Notes under the pieces: model-generated
Database searches by the model: none
What the model was told of the DNA's origin: nothing
The model's input: the letters and a program-made list of their open reading frames with translations, nothing else
Program-made: the position numbers and the translations under genes
DNA from: Sedimentisphaerales bacterium
GTDB lineage: Bacteria; Planctomycetota; Phycisphaerae; Sedimentisphaerales; Anaerobacaceae
NCBI GenBank assembly: GCA_016932835.1
Contig: JAFGCD010000155.1
Span: 1-64,000, forward strand
DNA length: 64,000 nucleotides
Direction of reading: 5' to 3'
In this document: positions 35,540-45,134 of the stretch, one piece after another
How the letters are laid out: every line of letters starts with the position of its first letter
Position numbering within the stretch: position 1 is the first letter of the stretch

Positions 35540-38500
35540 TTACTCGTCGTCCAGGACCCGGATCGGGGCGATACGTTTCGATTTTATCCCCGGGAAGCTC
35601 TTGTAACCCTGGAATTCCTGCTCGAACTTTTCAAACGCCAGCCTGTTGCGCTGCGATATCTTCTCCAGGTCCGGCAGGCCCTGGGCCAAGGTTTCCGCCG
35701 GACGGATAATCTCAGCCTTGACGAATACGTAAAGCCGTTTCTGCAAATCGCTGTTGCTGACGCTCCTGAACAGCGCCCCGACAATAGGCAAATCGCCTAA
35801 CAGCGGGACCTTGGTTCCGCCCTTGCCCTGATTGAGCTTAATCATGCCCCCCAGGATTATCGTGCTGCCGTCCGGCACTGTGACTATCGTATTGAGATCG
35901 CTGCTGGTCGTGTCAGGAGGCTTGTCGCCAGTGATATTGCCGAAGTCCGACCGCGTTAGAGTTATCTCAAGCCTGAGAAGCTGGCCTTCACTTATGTGCG
36001 GCGTAATATCGAGCGATATCCCCGCGTCGTAACCCTGGAAATCGACTGCCGTCTGAACCAGCGTGCTCTCATTCGTTCCTCCGCTGGCCACCGGAATGGA
36101 CGTTTCTTTTCTGACATACGTTGTATCCGTCGTGCTTATGGTTCCCGTCTCGTTGTCGTTGACAAGAATCTTCGGTTTTGCCAGCACCCTGCCGTAGTCC
36201 TTTGCCTGCATTGCTTCTAAGAGTATGTTCACATGGGTATCGCCGTAGAAGCCTGTGAAATCACCGGACTGCGACTGAAAATCGATATAGCGTGCACGGG
36301 CGCCGTCCGCCGACAGCCCTGCGACTATATCCGAACTGGACTTCCCTTCCGTAATGACTCCCGTCAAGCCTGATGTATCAAGCAGATCGGGCAGGCTCTG
36401 GATTACGTTCAGGTCATATTCGAACCTGTCGTTTTTCGTAACTTCCACCAGCGTCACGTCTATCAGCACCTGAGGCCTGCGCTTGTCCAGCGTCTTGATC
36501 AGATTGCTTATCCACTCCTGGTTCTTCTTGCTGGCATAGACAATTATCGAGAAGGTATTCTCGTCGGGGACGATTACTATCTCCTCCTCGGTCTTCTTTA
36601 TGACCTGCTCTATCTTGCCCTCTTTGTCCTTGACGGTTTCCTGGATGAGTTTCTCCAGGATGGTGGCCAGGTCTTCGGGCTTCTGGTTCTCTAAAGGATA
36701 GATGACATAAGGTATCGTCCCGGTTTCCGTTTGGGCATCGACATACTTGAGGATTAGTGCTATCTGGGTATGCTGCTCGGCGGTGGCGTTTATCAGCAGC
36801 GAGTTCGTCGCCTCGATAATGATCACCAGAGGCTCTTCGACCAAGGCCGGCGATGCTCCGCCTGTGCTCAAGGCCGACGCCGGAGTCGCAGCCGCAGGAG
36901 CCGCAGGCGCTGCTGCAGCCTTTGTCGCCGCTCCGACCCGCTGGGTCCCGGTAATCCGAGAACTCTGCGACGAAGACGATCTTCCACCGCCGCTGACTAT
37001 GCCGAGCTCCTGGAGTTTCGAGCGAACCTGCTCGGCATCCACGTGTTCGATTCTATAGAGCTTCAGCGTTCGAAGATCGGTTTGGGCGACATCCAGGGCG
37101 TCTATCAACTCCTCGACATTGTCCAACTCCTCGTCAAAACCGATCATCAGGATTCGATTGGTTCTTTCGTCGGCATCGAGATAAACGCCGGACTCCGCTG
37201 ACGCACCAGACGACCGGGAGGCAGTCGGCGCCGACCGCGCCGCGCGTTCTTTCGCAAGCCGGGCGGTGTATGCGGCGGTGGTTTCCCCGGGCTGCCGACT
37301 ACTTGGTGAGGCGCTGCCGGCGCCGGAAGACATCTGACCCACGGAAATGGACACCGTTCCGAGCTGCTCGGCAAGAGTCTTTATCTTCGGGGCAAGGGCG
37401 GTAGCCATGGTGTACTGGCAGGCCCTGAACCTGATTTTCTTCGGCTTGCCGGGCTTGTCGATCATCTTCAACAACCGCTCCACACGCGGCATGCGATACG
37501 CATACCCCGTGACAAACAGCATCTTTGCATCGCCGACAGGCGAAACATTCGTGCCGAGTTTCATCCCGGCCAGGAGATTCTGGGCGCTCGCCGCGTCGAT
37601 ATATTCCAGCTTGAAAATGCGGGTGACGATCACATGGCCTGGCTCGGTTATCTGGTCGTCCTCCGTCTCGATGATGGCCGGGTCTATCGCATCGGCCACG
37701 AGAGTAACCGTAACGATCCCGGCCGCATCGTTACGCGTCATCGCGAAACCCTGAAATTGAAGCACCGATTCCAGCAGAGGATACAACTCATCAATCTGGA
37801 TAGAACCCTTTCGGTCGCCGGTCCAGAGAATCGTTACTTCCCCCTTGATCTTGACTGGATCGTACAAAAAGTTCAAATCCAGGTACTCCCCGGCCAACTG
37901 CAGCAGCCGGACTATATCGAGCTTCTCAGGCAGCGTGACCCTCAGAATATCATTGGCGTTGCCTTTGGGCTCGGGCCCGTAAATACTCGGAGGTTTCCTT
38001 ATCGGCGACGGCTCGACGGGCCCGGCTGCGACGCCCGACGGTTCGTTGGCGTCATCCGAACCGGCAGGTTCGATCTTGCCGACCTTCACCGAATCACCGG
38101 CGCCTTCGCCGGGCTTGGGCGCCGGCGGAGCCGTATACGTCTGCTTCTCGATCAACTGGCCGACGGCGGCAGCGATCCTCTCGACCCGACTGGGCTGGGC
38201 GATTACTACGACCGAACCGTTATGCACATCAACTATGGCCATGCCTGAGCCGTCATCTTTGGGCGGATTGGAGAAAGTACCGACCGACAGCCCGCCGACT
38301 TTCTCGGCAATAGCTGCGCTCGCAGGCAGCTCTGCGGCGTCTGCGGCTAACTTGAGCATCCTAACGCTGTATGTTTGCGCCGCATCGACAAGATCCAGAA
38401 CCGCTTTAGCCTTGGCAACATCACCGCCCTCGCCGGTCACAAGAAGTGACGGAGAGCCGGCAAGCTGCGATACGGTTCCCAATCCCACCTCCGCAAGATA

Positions 38501-38668
38501 CTTCTTGCCCTGCGCTGCCGATATGTGCTTCAACGCAAAAATCCTGAACCCGCCGCCGTCAGACGCCCCATAAACCAGAGAACCGCCGCAGAACAACAGC
38601 AGCAAAATAACCGTCGCAGAGACAACAATCCTGGCGCGAGTCTCATGATAAAATCGAAGTTTTCTCAT
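35540..38668 (-). CDS. gspD: T2SS outer-membrane secretin GspD
   Basis: A 1042-residue secretin, longer than the usual 650-750 residues. After a signal segment (VVSATVILLLLFCGG) come several periplasmic N domains; one, about residues 245-330 (LRVTLPEKLDIVRLLQLAGE), is the secretin short N-terminal repeat. Ala/Ser-rich linkers break the series. The C-terminal secretin core contains VLAKPKILVNDNETGTIST, the VPDGSTIILGGMI motif and VPLLGDLPIVGALFRS. It forms the outer-membrane gate. The unusual length comes from extra N-type repeats and linkers, suggesting a longer periplasmic span. It is the first gene of the D-M run and is preceded by a 637-base gap. Confidence 0.94.
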   Translation of the reverse strand: MRKLRFYHETRARIVVSATVILLLLFCGGSLVYGASDGGGFRIFALKHISAAQGKKYLAEVGLGTVSQLAGSPSLLVTGEGGDVAKAKAVLDLVDAAQTYSVRMLKLAADAAELPASAAIAEKVGGLSVGTFSNPPKDDGSGMAIVDVHNGSVVVIAQPSRVERIAAAVGQLIEKQTYTAPPAPKPGEGAGDSVKVGKIEPAGSDDANEPSGVAAGPVEPSPIRKPPSIYGPEPKGNANDILRVTLPEKLDIVRLLQLAGEYLDLNFLYDPVKIKGEVTILWTGDRKGSIQIDELYPLLESVLQFQGFAMTRNDAAGIVTVTLVADAIDPAIIETEDDQITEPGHVIVTRIFKLEYIDAASAQNLLAGMKLGTNVSPVGDAKMLFVTGYAYRMPRVERLLKMIDKPGKPKKIRFRACQYTMATALAPKIKTLAEQLGTVSISVGQMSSGAGSASPSSRQPGETTAAYTARLAKERAARSAPTASRSSGASAESGVYLDADERTNRILMIGFDEELDNVEELIDALDVAQTDLRTLKLYRIEHVDAEQVRSKLQELGIVSGGGRSSSSQSSRITGTQRVGAATKAAAAPAAPAAATPASALSTGGASPALVEEPLVIIIEATNSLLINATAEQHTQIALILKYVDAQTETGTIPYVIYPLENQKPEDLATILEKLIQETVKDKEGKIEQVIKKTEEEIVIVPDENTFSIIVYASKKNQEWISNLIKTLDKRRPQVLIDVTLVEVTKNDRFEYDLNVIQSLPDLLDTSGLTGVITEGKSSSDIVAGLSADGARARYIDFQSQSGDFTGFYGDTHVNILLEAMQAKDYGRVLAKPKILVNDNETGTISTTDTTYVRKETSIPVASGGTNESTLVQTAVDFQGYDAGISLDITPHISEGQLLRLEITLTRSDFGNITGDKPPDTTSSDLNTIVTVPDGSTIILGGMIKLNQGKGGTKVPLLGDLPIVGALFRSVSNSDLQKRLYVFVKAEIIRPAETLAQGLPDLEKISQRNRLAFEKFEQEFQGYKSFPGIKSKRIAPIRVLDDE

Positions 38669-39305
38669 CGCAGATCACCCCGTCATTCCGATAAACGAAA
38701 AATTACAAGACATCTTCTATCCTTACCGGACATACCGGCCGAAGCACCAAAGCCGCAAATCCCTTCTCGCGGACTTATCGAGCATCCCTCAATGGCCAAA
38801 ACAGCCTCCATTAGAGGACTCGCTATTTATCAGACACTGTAAACTCATATCAGTTCCACACTCTCGGCCAAAAAACGCATAATCCGCCTGCCTGGGGCGG
38901 AAAAAACGCCGGACCTCGAACGGGCCAAAACACCTGATTACTCGGCCAATTTAAATGCCGACTTGTGGGGATTCCAGGGCCGCACAACGCCATTTTTCAG
39001 GCATCCGCAGCAACGCCCAACAGGCATGACAGGCACGGCACAGCAGCACAACGAAAGGGGATTCGACCAGACCGCCTATACCCCTGGAATGTCTCAGGGG
39101 CCGCACAGCAGGATTAATCGTATGGAGTCTGAAGCAAGGGCCTGTTTAGGAAAAGCCAATATGTCCGACAGACAGCAACGGCAATTCTGCAATACCCTCT
39201 CACCCGGTGCTTTGCGCGGGGACTCTCCTGTCTTGGAAATGCATGTGGCCGTTCACCGAATATGGCATGCGATGAATCGTGGATTCTTTCCCTGCCGCTC
39301 TATTT
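38669..39305. other. Gene-free region of 637 bases between gspC-like gene and gspD
   Basis: No convincing gene on either strand: a 140-residue open stretch on the plus strand (38963-39385) has a shadow-like composition and runs into the end of the gspC-like gene. Two hairpins are visible, CCGCC/GGCGG at 38884-38900 and CCCCTG/CAGGGG at 39081-39100. The region should contain the 3' end of the DUF1573-cytochrome-gspC-like transcript and perhaps a promoter for gspD-M. Confidence 0.5.
38870..38900 (-). terminator. Candidate weak terminator after the gspC-like operon
   Basis: Read on the minus strand, a 5-bp GC stem (38896-38900 with 38884-38888, 7-base loop) is followed after 8 bases by six T (38870-38875). 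The gap between stem and T-run makes intrinsic termination doubtful. Confidence 0.25.
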
Positions 39306-40232
39306 TCATCTGGTCGTATTCGGACGGGGACGAGGGGCAGGCGGCGCTGTCGTCTTACTTGCCGTGTCGCTCGAACCTGACTTAGCGGCGGCCTCTTTCG
39401 CCTCCTTCTCAGCCAGCATCTTCTGGAACAACGCCATAGGGTTGTCATCGCCCTCCGGCAAAGCTGCGTCAACCTTGCTCGCGGATGATTCCTTCATAGC
39501 CTTGAGCCTGTCCCCCAATGCCGCCAGCCTTGCATTCTCCTCGTTGCTCAGCCGAGATCTCACGCTTGCCGGCGCCACCGGGCCCCTCCGACCGCTACTC
39601 GGACTAGGAGGAATACTCGTCCTGCTCCTCGACGCAGCAGGCGTAACAGGGGTCGGCGATCCGACCCGCGAAGTAAGAGACGGCCCGCTTACAACACTCG
39701 TCGGCGCCGGGCCTTCTTCGACCATTATCTCCGAAGTTCCCTGAGCATCACGAACGACTACCACTCCGTCTTTGACCTCTTCAATCGTCAAGTGCATCAC
39801 GGCGGCGCCCTGTCGGACCATATGCAGCCCTTTGCCGGGCTCGTCCAGCAGAGCAAGAGAAAGGTTCGGATTCGACTCGCAGACAACTGTCCCGAAAAGC
39901 CTGAACTTCGGTTTGCTCTGCGGGGGCTCGGGAATCTCCGGCAGCTTGGGCACATCGGTCGTAGTGACCTGCTTGGCAACCACCGTGGGCTTGGGCGGAT
40001 TCAGGATCGAGCCGAAACGCTCGGCCTGCGCGACCAGTGGCGAGACCTGCCCGGCGCTGCGCTTCTTGGCCGCTCCGCCAACGCTCTTGGCAAACTGCTC
40101 CTTCACGCTCGGAGAAGCCAAAAAGGACTCTATCGCATCGTCCTTATGCACCCCGAAAACTACGGAAGATACAAACAAACCGATCGCCAGTATTACCGCC
40201 AAAATGCTGCTTATCTGCAATGTCTTTATCAT
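39306..40232 (-). CDS. GspC-like T2SS inner-membrane/periplasmic protein
   Basis: A 308-residue bitopic protein with one N-terminal membrane helix (about 5-27, LQISSILAVILAIGLFVSSVV). A periplasmic homology-region-like domain at about 108-175 (FRLFGTVVCESNPNLSLALL, GLHMVRQGAAV) has the strand pattern of the GspC/PilP HR domain, which links the platform to the secretin. The PDZ or coiled-coil end of classical GspC is absent; instead there is a Ser/Pro/Arg-rich, helical low-complexity tail. Its ATG overlaps the stop of the cytochrome gene as ATGA (40229-40232). Position upstream of gspD supports the GspC reading, though a 637-base gap intervenes. Confidence 0.62.
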   Translation of the reverse strand: MIKTLQISSILAVILAIGLFVSSVVFGVHKDDAIESFLASPSVKEQFAKSVGGAAKKRSAGQVSPLVAQAERFGSILNPPKPTVVAKQVTTTDVPKLPEIPEPPQSKPKFRLFGTVVCESNPNLSLALLDEPGKGLHMVRQGAAVMHLTIEEVKDGVVVVRDAQGTSEIMVEEGPAPTSVVSGPSLTSRVGSPTPVTPAASRSRTSIPPSPSSGRRGPVAPASVRSRLSNEENARLAALGDRLKAMKESSASKVDAALPEGDDNPMALFQKMLAEKEAKEAAAKSGSSDTASKTTAPPAPRPRPNTTR

Positions 40233-41602
40233 CGGTCTTTAGAACCTCCAGTACTTTTATATACTTTGACATCGCTCGGCGTGTTCGGTTCCACCCAATG
40301 TATGATTTTTTCAAAATATTCCGCCTCATTACCGCTGTAATTGGCGCTGTTATCGGGCGTATGGCACTGTTCGCAGGTATATTTCGGCTCGCCGGTCGGC
40401 TTGGCGCCGAGGCTCGAAATGTGCATCGAGCCGGGCCCGTGGCAGTTTTCGCAGCCCACATCCCGCATCTGCGGCGTCTGCTCGGGAGAAACAAAGCCGC
40501 TCTCATACCGCAAGCCGACAACATGGCAGATAACGCACTCCGGATCGTAATCCGACCCGACAGTCTCCAGAATAGAATAGGCACGGGCGTGCCCTTTCTG
40601 CCGCCACTTCTCATAAGCGTACTCGTGGCAGCTCTTGCACGCATCCGAGCCGGTATAACTCAAGCCGTCTGAGAGCGAAATCCGGGGTTGCGACTCGAGT
40701 ATCCCGCTGTTCCGCATCATCAGTTGATAATCCTCATAAAGCTCGTCAAGAGCCTTGGCCGGGGGCAAATCCTCAGTGACCGGCAAGGCCGAGAATTCCA
40801 GTCTGAAGGGTTCTTTCCCCTTGCCGGGTCGAATCTCCAACTTGCCCACATACTTGCCCAACTGCCCCGCAGAGACAACCAGGGGCCGTCTCTTGGCATC
40901 CCCGATAACAACAGGCTTGTCCGAACCATCCACACAAACGACGCAATCGACGAATCCGACATCCTTCAGGAAAGTACCGACCTTCTCCGCCTGGCAACCG
41001 TTCACGATGAGAATCTTGACGGCTTGCTCATCAGATGCGGCCCCAAAAAGCCCTTTGATTTCCTCTGCCTTGCCCCTCTCCAAATCAAACGCCGCAATTA
41101 CCACCCGGATCTGTCCGCCTTTGAGAACCATCCGCCGGCTGAATGTCGCCGGCAGATTCGCATCTGTAATGCCTGCAGCACAGATGAATTTCGGATCCTG
41201 TCCCATATTCGCCAACAATCCGAGATTCTGCGCAGTCTCAATATCTCTGGCAGTCAGATTGACAAGATCATAGTCGAGCAGTCCCAACGCCCTGATAATC
41301 ACGTTGAACTTAATCAGGTCCTGTTCTCTCTGGTCTCTGATTAGAAACCCGGTATCTATAATGAGCCTGCGGGCCTTGGGAACCTGTGCGAGAATGGCCT
41401 TTCTCCGACTGAATCCCCCGAGCTGCCCGCCCGAACAGCCGCACGGCTTCATCGATCCGAACTCGTTGCCCGTCAGGAAGACCGTGAGCACCTCCGGACT
41501 GCTCTTGGGCTGCCCCGCTATCCTTCTCGACGGACCCATCCCGACAGACAAAAAAAGCAAACACCCCGCCAAACCAATACTCGCGTAGCCGATTAACCGC
41601 AT
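40229..41602 (-). CDS. Metallophosphatase-like / tetraheme cytochrome c554-like fusion protein
   Basis: An exported protein of about 457 residues. The N-terminal half resembles the UshA/5'-nucleotidase phosphoesterase group in the GNEFGSMKPCGCSGGQLGGF segment and LIIDTGFLI, but most metal ligands are not obvious, so activity is doubtful. The C-terminal part has four c-type heme motifs: CKSCH near 320, CVICH near 355, CENCH near 385 and CEQCH near 411, with extra His residues available as axial ligands, resembling cytochrome c554. The ATG at 41602 gives a compact N-terminal signal helix; a TTG at 41638 is the longer alternative. It overlaps the GspC-like gene by four bases. Confidence 0.8.
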   Translation of the reverse strand: MRLIGYASIGLAGCLLFLSVGMGPSRRIAGQPKSSPEVLTVFLTGNEFGSMKPCGCSGGQLGGFSRRKAILAQVPKARRLIIDTGFLIRDQREQDLIKFNVIIRALGLLDYDLVNLTARDIETAQNLGLLANMGQDPKFICAAGITDANLPATFSRRMVLKGGQIRVVIAAFDLERGKAEEIKGLFGAASDEQAVKILIVNGCQAEKVGTFLKDVGFVDCVVCVDGSDKPVVIGDAKRRPLVVSAGQLGKYVGKLEIRPGKGKEPFRLEFSALPVTEDLPPAKALDELYEDYQLMMRNSGILESQPRISLSDGLSYTGSDACKSCHEYAYEKWRQKGHARAYSILETVGSDYDPECVICHVVGLRYESGFVSPEQTPQMRDVGCENCHGPGSMHISSLGAKPTGEPKYTCEQCHTPDNSANYSGNEAEYFEKIIHWVEPNTPSDVKVYKSTGGSKDR

Positions 41603-41702
41603 AGTTATAGAAAGCCGGGCTGCTCGCCAAGCCGACAAAAATATCTCGATCGTGCCCGCCGACGAGGTCGTTCGCTCCCGGACTCTACATGCCTCTTCAA
41701 TG

Positions 41703-42857
41703 TTATTTCTTGTTGGAATAGAATCCCTGACACTTGATTTTCAACAGGTCGCCGTCCTTGACCTGCACCGAAAACTCGTCGTTGAACCTTCGACTTTCGC
41801 CGCCTTCAGGCGGGGTTATCTCGAGATCGAATGTGTAACCGTTACGAATCTTCTCCTGTTTGACAACCTTCGTTATCCCGGTCTGGGACTTGACGGATTC
41901 AATCTCGAACTCTTCTTCGTAATTGTTCAGAACGGTAATGTCATCACGCACCACCGCCTTGCCGGGCTCTGCATCGAAAAGGATGATGACCGGAGGATTG
42001 ATCACGAACCTCGACAGTGCACTGAACGGAATAGTCACGCTCTTGCATCCCGGATGGGTCAGGCTTATCTCGACGACTCCGTTGGTCAACCTTCTCAACT
42101 GCTCCTTATTGGCCTTGAGCTTCAGAACGAACTTGGTCGCCTCGACCGAAGGATCGATTTCAGCGGTGATGGCGTTCACGGAGGATTTTATCCCTTGTAC
42201 GGAAAAAGGCTTGTCGTCGAGACTCGTCAATGTCACCTCAGGCAGCGCTTCATCGTCGTCCTTGAGCAGAAGATTCAGCCGCTTCGGCAGATAACTCACC
42301 CGTTCGACAACCCGCCCCTTCATCGTTAGTGACACCTGCGGCGTCACGGGGTCGTTGGTAAAAACCTCGACATGCCTTGTAATCGGACCGGCACGTGAGA
42401 CTGCGTGATACTTGATCTTGAGCACGCCGCTCTCGCCGGGCTTATATTCCTTCGGCTCCAGGGTAAACAGCGTACATCCGCAGTCCGGCTTGACATTCAG
42501 TATCTTCAGCAGCGCATCGCCTACATTCTTGAACCCGAACTCACAGATATTGTTGCTGGCCGGATCGATATCCCCGAAATTATGAACCAGCTTGTCGAAT
42601 CTGATCCTCGGCGCCGGGGCGTTGGGGTCCGCCTGGGCTGCAACATTCTTTTCAGCAGGTTTAGATTGCTGCGCCGCCGGTTCGGGTTTCGGAGGCACAG
42701 GCTTCTGGGGCGCCGCGGCCTGCTCAGCCGGCTCTTCAGCCGCTCTTACAACAGGCTCGCTTTTCGCAGCAGATTTCTGGGCCTCTTCGCAGCCGGCCTG
42801 CGACAACAGAATACAACCAAGTCCCAAGAACACCAATATCAGCCAAACACTTTTCAT
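41703..42857 (-). CDS. DUF1573-domain lipoprotein
   Basis: A 384-residue lipoprotein: signal peptide ending in a lipobox LSQAGC, then a Pro/Ala/Glu-rich spacer (about 25-80). A DUF1573 Ig-like domain follows with the diagnostic FDKLVHNFGDIDP and VKPDCGCTLFTL, and further Ig-like beta domains fill the remainder (HVEVFTNDPVTPQVSLTMKG). Such proteins are probably surface or periplasmic structural or binding components; no enzymatic motif is seen. It is the first gene of a same-strand set with the tetraheme fusion and GspC-like genes, and a good promoter lies just upstream. Confidence 0.85.
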   Translation of the reverse strand: MKSVWLILVFLGLGCILLSQAGCEEAQKSAAKSEPVVRAAEEPAEQAAAPQKPVPPKPEPAAQQSKPAEKNVAAQADPNAPAPRIRFDKLVHNFGDIDPASNNICEFGFKNVGDALLKILNVKPDCGCTLFTLEPKEYKPGESGVLKIKYHAVSRAGPITRHVEVFTNDPVTPQVSLTMKGRVVERVSYLPKRLNLLLKDDDEALPEVTLTSLDDKPFSVQGIKSSVNAITAEIDPSVEATKFVLKLKANKEQLRRLTNGVVEISLTHPGCKSVTIPFSALSRFVINPPVIILFDAEPGKAVVRDDITVLNNYEEEFEIESVKSQTGITKVVKQEKIRNGYTFDLEITPPEGGESRRFNDEFSVQVKDGDLLKIKCQGFYSNKK

Positions 42858-42902
42858 ATCTCGATCTCCGAATAAAACGCCTTAAAAACCAGCCAAATGT
42901 TC

Positions 42903-42931
42903 ATTCTATCGGAAATTCGGCAGGCCATCAA
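42903..42931 (-). promoter_or_regulatory. Sigma-70-type promoter for the DUF1573-cytochrome-gspC-like set
   Basis: Read on the minus strand, TTGATG (42931-42926) and TAGAAT (42908-42903) are separated by 17 bases. The -10 lies 45 bases before the DUF1573 ATG. Spacing is optimal and each hexamer differs from consensus by one or two bases. Confidence 0.55.
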
Positions 42932-43027
42932 ACAATTTCCAACCCTATTACTAATGCCAAAGCCCCCCAAAGGTTCGTCCTCCCGCGAGAAAACCCGGCC
43001 CAGACAGGCCTTATATGCCCTTATCGC

Positions 43028-44464
43028 TCACGACTTTACTTTGATCTTCCCCAGGCGATAACGATTATTGTTGTCGTTATCGGGCAACGGCAGAGCGATC
43101 TTCGGCGTGCCCGTCCGCGTGCCGATTGATATGTAAAGCTCATACATCCCGGCCTTTCGCACCCCGGGCCGCCAGTCGCCGTGCAGACGCGGCGAAAGTG
43201 CGAAGCCCGCCTCCTGGTTTGTTACCACCCCTGTATTCGGCTCGCAGGGAACCAGTGAGCCGACATCGAAACGCTCATCGACGAAAACGCCGACTATTCC
43301 GCCCTTGTCGTCTTTCAACGTCACCGCTGGAAAACCGCCCGGCAGGCACGGAGCGACACCCGCATTGCGCCACTTCGACGAGAACACCAGCTTCGAATCA
43401 ATATCAACCTCCATCGGCCACGACGCCTCAGTTAGTTGAAGCCGGTATCCAAGCCGAAGATTAATACGCCTGATCAAATCCCGATTACCCTCCTGAAACT
43501 CCCGCGGCCACCAGTGAATAGACGCGTAGCTGGCGTGGTAATCCTCGACCGCCTGCAGATAGAGCCTTCCATCCTGCCAGTTCCCCCGATTCTTCGACCC
43601 GCCGTAATGCTCGCACTCCAATACAACCGGCACTTTGGGCCAGAACGCCTGCGCAAGGTCTGCGTGGAAATAGGCATTCTCCCCGCCCTGAACCAATATA
43701 CTGTCGTCCCGCAGCGTCAGCCCGCGCTTGCACGCATATTCGATACTCTCGACGCCTCGGCCATGGCTGACAAAATCGTCGTTCGCCGCAAGCAGCGTCT
43801 TCTTGAAGTGCTTCAGATGCAAATCGATATGCCTGATAAGCGTCTTGCTCGAATAGGGAAGTTTGCTGCTGTGGTACGTGTGCCCCTCCCCCCATACGCC
43901 GAACGAGCCGATATCTATGAACGCTACTTCCTCGCTCCCGTCGTAGCGCTTCGCAAGAGCAGCAAGGAAGTTGCCCAGCTTCTCAAGAAAGACCGGGTCG
44001 TCATAATCCGGCTCCCAGAAGGGTCCGTCCTTATCGACGCCTTTACCAACTGTGAAGTTGTACCCTTTCGCTCCTGCCTTCTCGACCCATCGCGGCGTGG
44101 CATAACGCATCCACGATTCGCTGCACGTAATCCGAAGCGCAATCTGCTTGCCCTTATCCAGCCAGCGCTGCGCAGGAACATCAAGGGCCGACCAATCGAA
44201 TTTGCCCTCTGCAGGCTCCAGATACGACCACGGAATGCGAAGGTAGATATGGCTCAAGCCGGGAAAATCATCCAGCGTATCCGACGGCGCCAGCTTCGAG
44301 CCGTAATTCGTCGGAATATTGGAATAATAATGAAATCCCCATCCCATCCCCGGATTGACAAGCGCTTCGCCGGTATCCCCCGGATGAACAACAACGACGT
44401 CGGCGCCGGCTGAAATCGAGCAGCCCATCAGCAACAAACACGCAATCCATTTCTTACCATGCAT
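43028..44464 (-). CDS. Secreted DUF4832/DUF4874-type glycoside-hydrolase-like protein
   Basis: An exported protein of about 478 residues with signal peptide KKWIACLLLMGCSISAGA. The mature N-terminus NPGMGWGFHYYSN and the barrel-like segments (YLRIPWSYLEPAEGKFDW, ITCSESWMRYATPRW, FIDIGSFGVWGEGH) match the DUF4874 TIM-barrel region, which resembles glycoside hydrolases, and the C-terminal part (FSSKWRNAGVAPC, GVFVDERFDVG) is the DUF4832 beta domain. Substrate unknown; a polysaccharide role is likely. Start at the ATG 44464 has AGAGG eight to nine bases upstream; an upstream in-frame start at 44638 would add 58 residues without signal character. Confidence 0.82.
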   Translation of the reverse strand: MHGKKWIACLLLMGCSISAGADVVVVHPGDTGEALVNPGMGWGFHYYSNIPTNYGSKLAPSDTLDDFPGLSHIYLRIPWSYLEPAEGKFDWSALDVPAQRWLDKGKQIALRITCSESWMRYATPRWVEKAGAKGYNFTVGKGVDKDGPFWEPDYDDPVFLEKLGNFLAALAKRYDGSEEVAFIDIGSFGVWGEGHTYHSSKLPYSSKTLIRHIDLHLKHFKKTLLAANDDFVSHGRGVESIEYACKRGLTLRDDSILVQGGENAYFHADLAQAFWPKVPVVLECEHYGGSKNRGNWQDGRLYLQAVEDYHASYASIHWWPREFQEGNRDLIRRINLRLGYRLQLTEASWPMEVDIDSKLVFSSKWRNAGVAPCLPGGFPAVTLKDDKGGIVGVFVDERFDVGSLVPCEPNTGVVTNQEAGFALSPRLHGDWRPGVRKAGMYELYISIGTRTGTPKIALPLPDNDNNNRYRLGKIKVKS

Positions 44465-44666
44465 TTCTCTAACCTCTTCTTTTTGGACATCTCGACAAAT
44501 GACACTACGACATAAACAAAGCCAGTGAACATTGTCCTTTGGGAACAGGTTGGTGTCAAAGTCTTCTTGCGAAACATCTCGCAGAAAAGCGCCGATTCGA
44601 TTGCTTTTCTTCCCTTGTGCGGCGATAATAGTCTCCAACCGTTTCGCTCGATCAGGAAATCATGGA

Positions 44667-45065
44667 ATGATGAAAAAGAAGGACATCAAGCTGTTCGTCA
44701 GGCGGACTCTGGGCTGTGCCTGCCCCGAAGAAGTATTCGATCGGATTGAATGTCGAAGCGACGTTAGCTCAGGCTGCGGCATTGTCCTGGATTACGAGAT
44801 CGATGTCGGCGGCAGGCTGCTTGTTTTTGTACTTATATTAGGCCAAGCCGAAGCCGTCGAGCCCGTTGTCACCGCCCTTGTCCGGGCGGGTACGGAGAAG
44901 AGAGACCGGGAAGGATTCAACAGGATTCGACTTGTGCTTCTAAGCGATGACCCGGAAGCGGTATCGAAGACCGCATTCGAGGCCTTCGAGTCACTCGACA
45001 CCGATGAGAAAGTGCATCTGCACGTTCTCTCCAATAACGATTTTCCGAATGAGCGAGCCGGCTGA
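44667..45065 (+). CDS. Small Cys-containing protein of unknown function
   Basis: A 132-residue soluble protein starting KKKDIKLFVRRTLGCACPEE. The CACPEEVF motif near residue 18, a central hydrophobic strand region (LLVFVLILGQ) and a C-terminal VHLHVLSND suggest an alpha/beta fold of ferredoxin- or thioredoxin-like size, but I do not recognise it. AGGAA lies eight bases before the ATG; an upstream in-frame extension to 44532 has non-protein character. It is divergent from the DUF4832 gene and 69 bases before the nucleoside hydrolase gene. Confidence 0.65.
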   Translation: MMKKKDIKLFVRRTLGCACPEEVFDRIECRSDVSSGCGIVLDYEIDVGGRLLVFVLILGQAEAVEPVVTALVRAGTEKRDREGFNRIRLVLLSDDPEAVSKTAFEAFESLDTDEKVHLHVLSNNDFPNERAG

Positions 45066-45134
45066 AGGAGAAGAGTGACTCACTTCAAAAACAGAAATCT
45101 TGATGACCTTACGTGAAAGGAATAGGGCTGGCGA

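Noticed and set aside
38963..39385. 140-codon open stretch on the plus strand in the gap before gspD
   Set aside because: No ribosome-binding site, composition unlike real proteins here, and it overlaps the end of the gspC-like gene.
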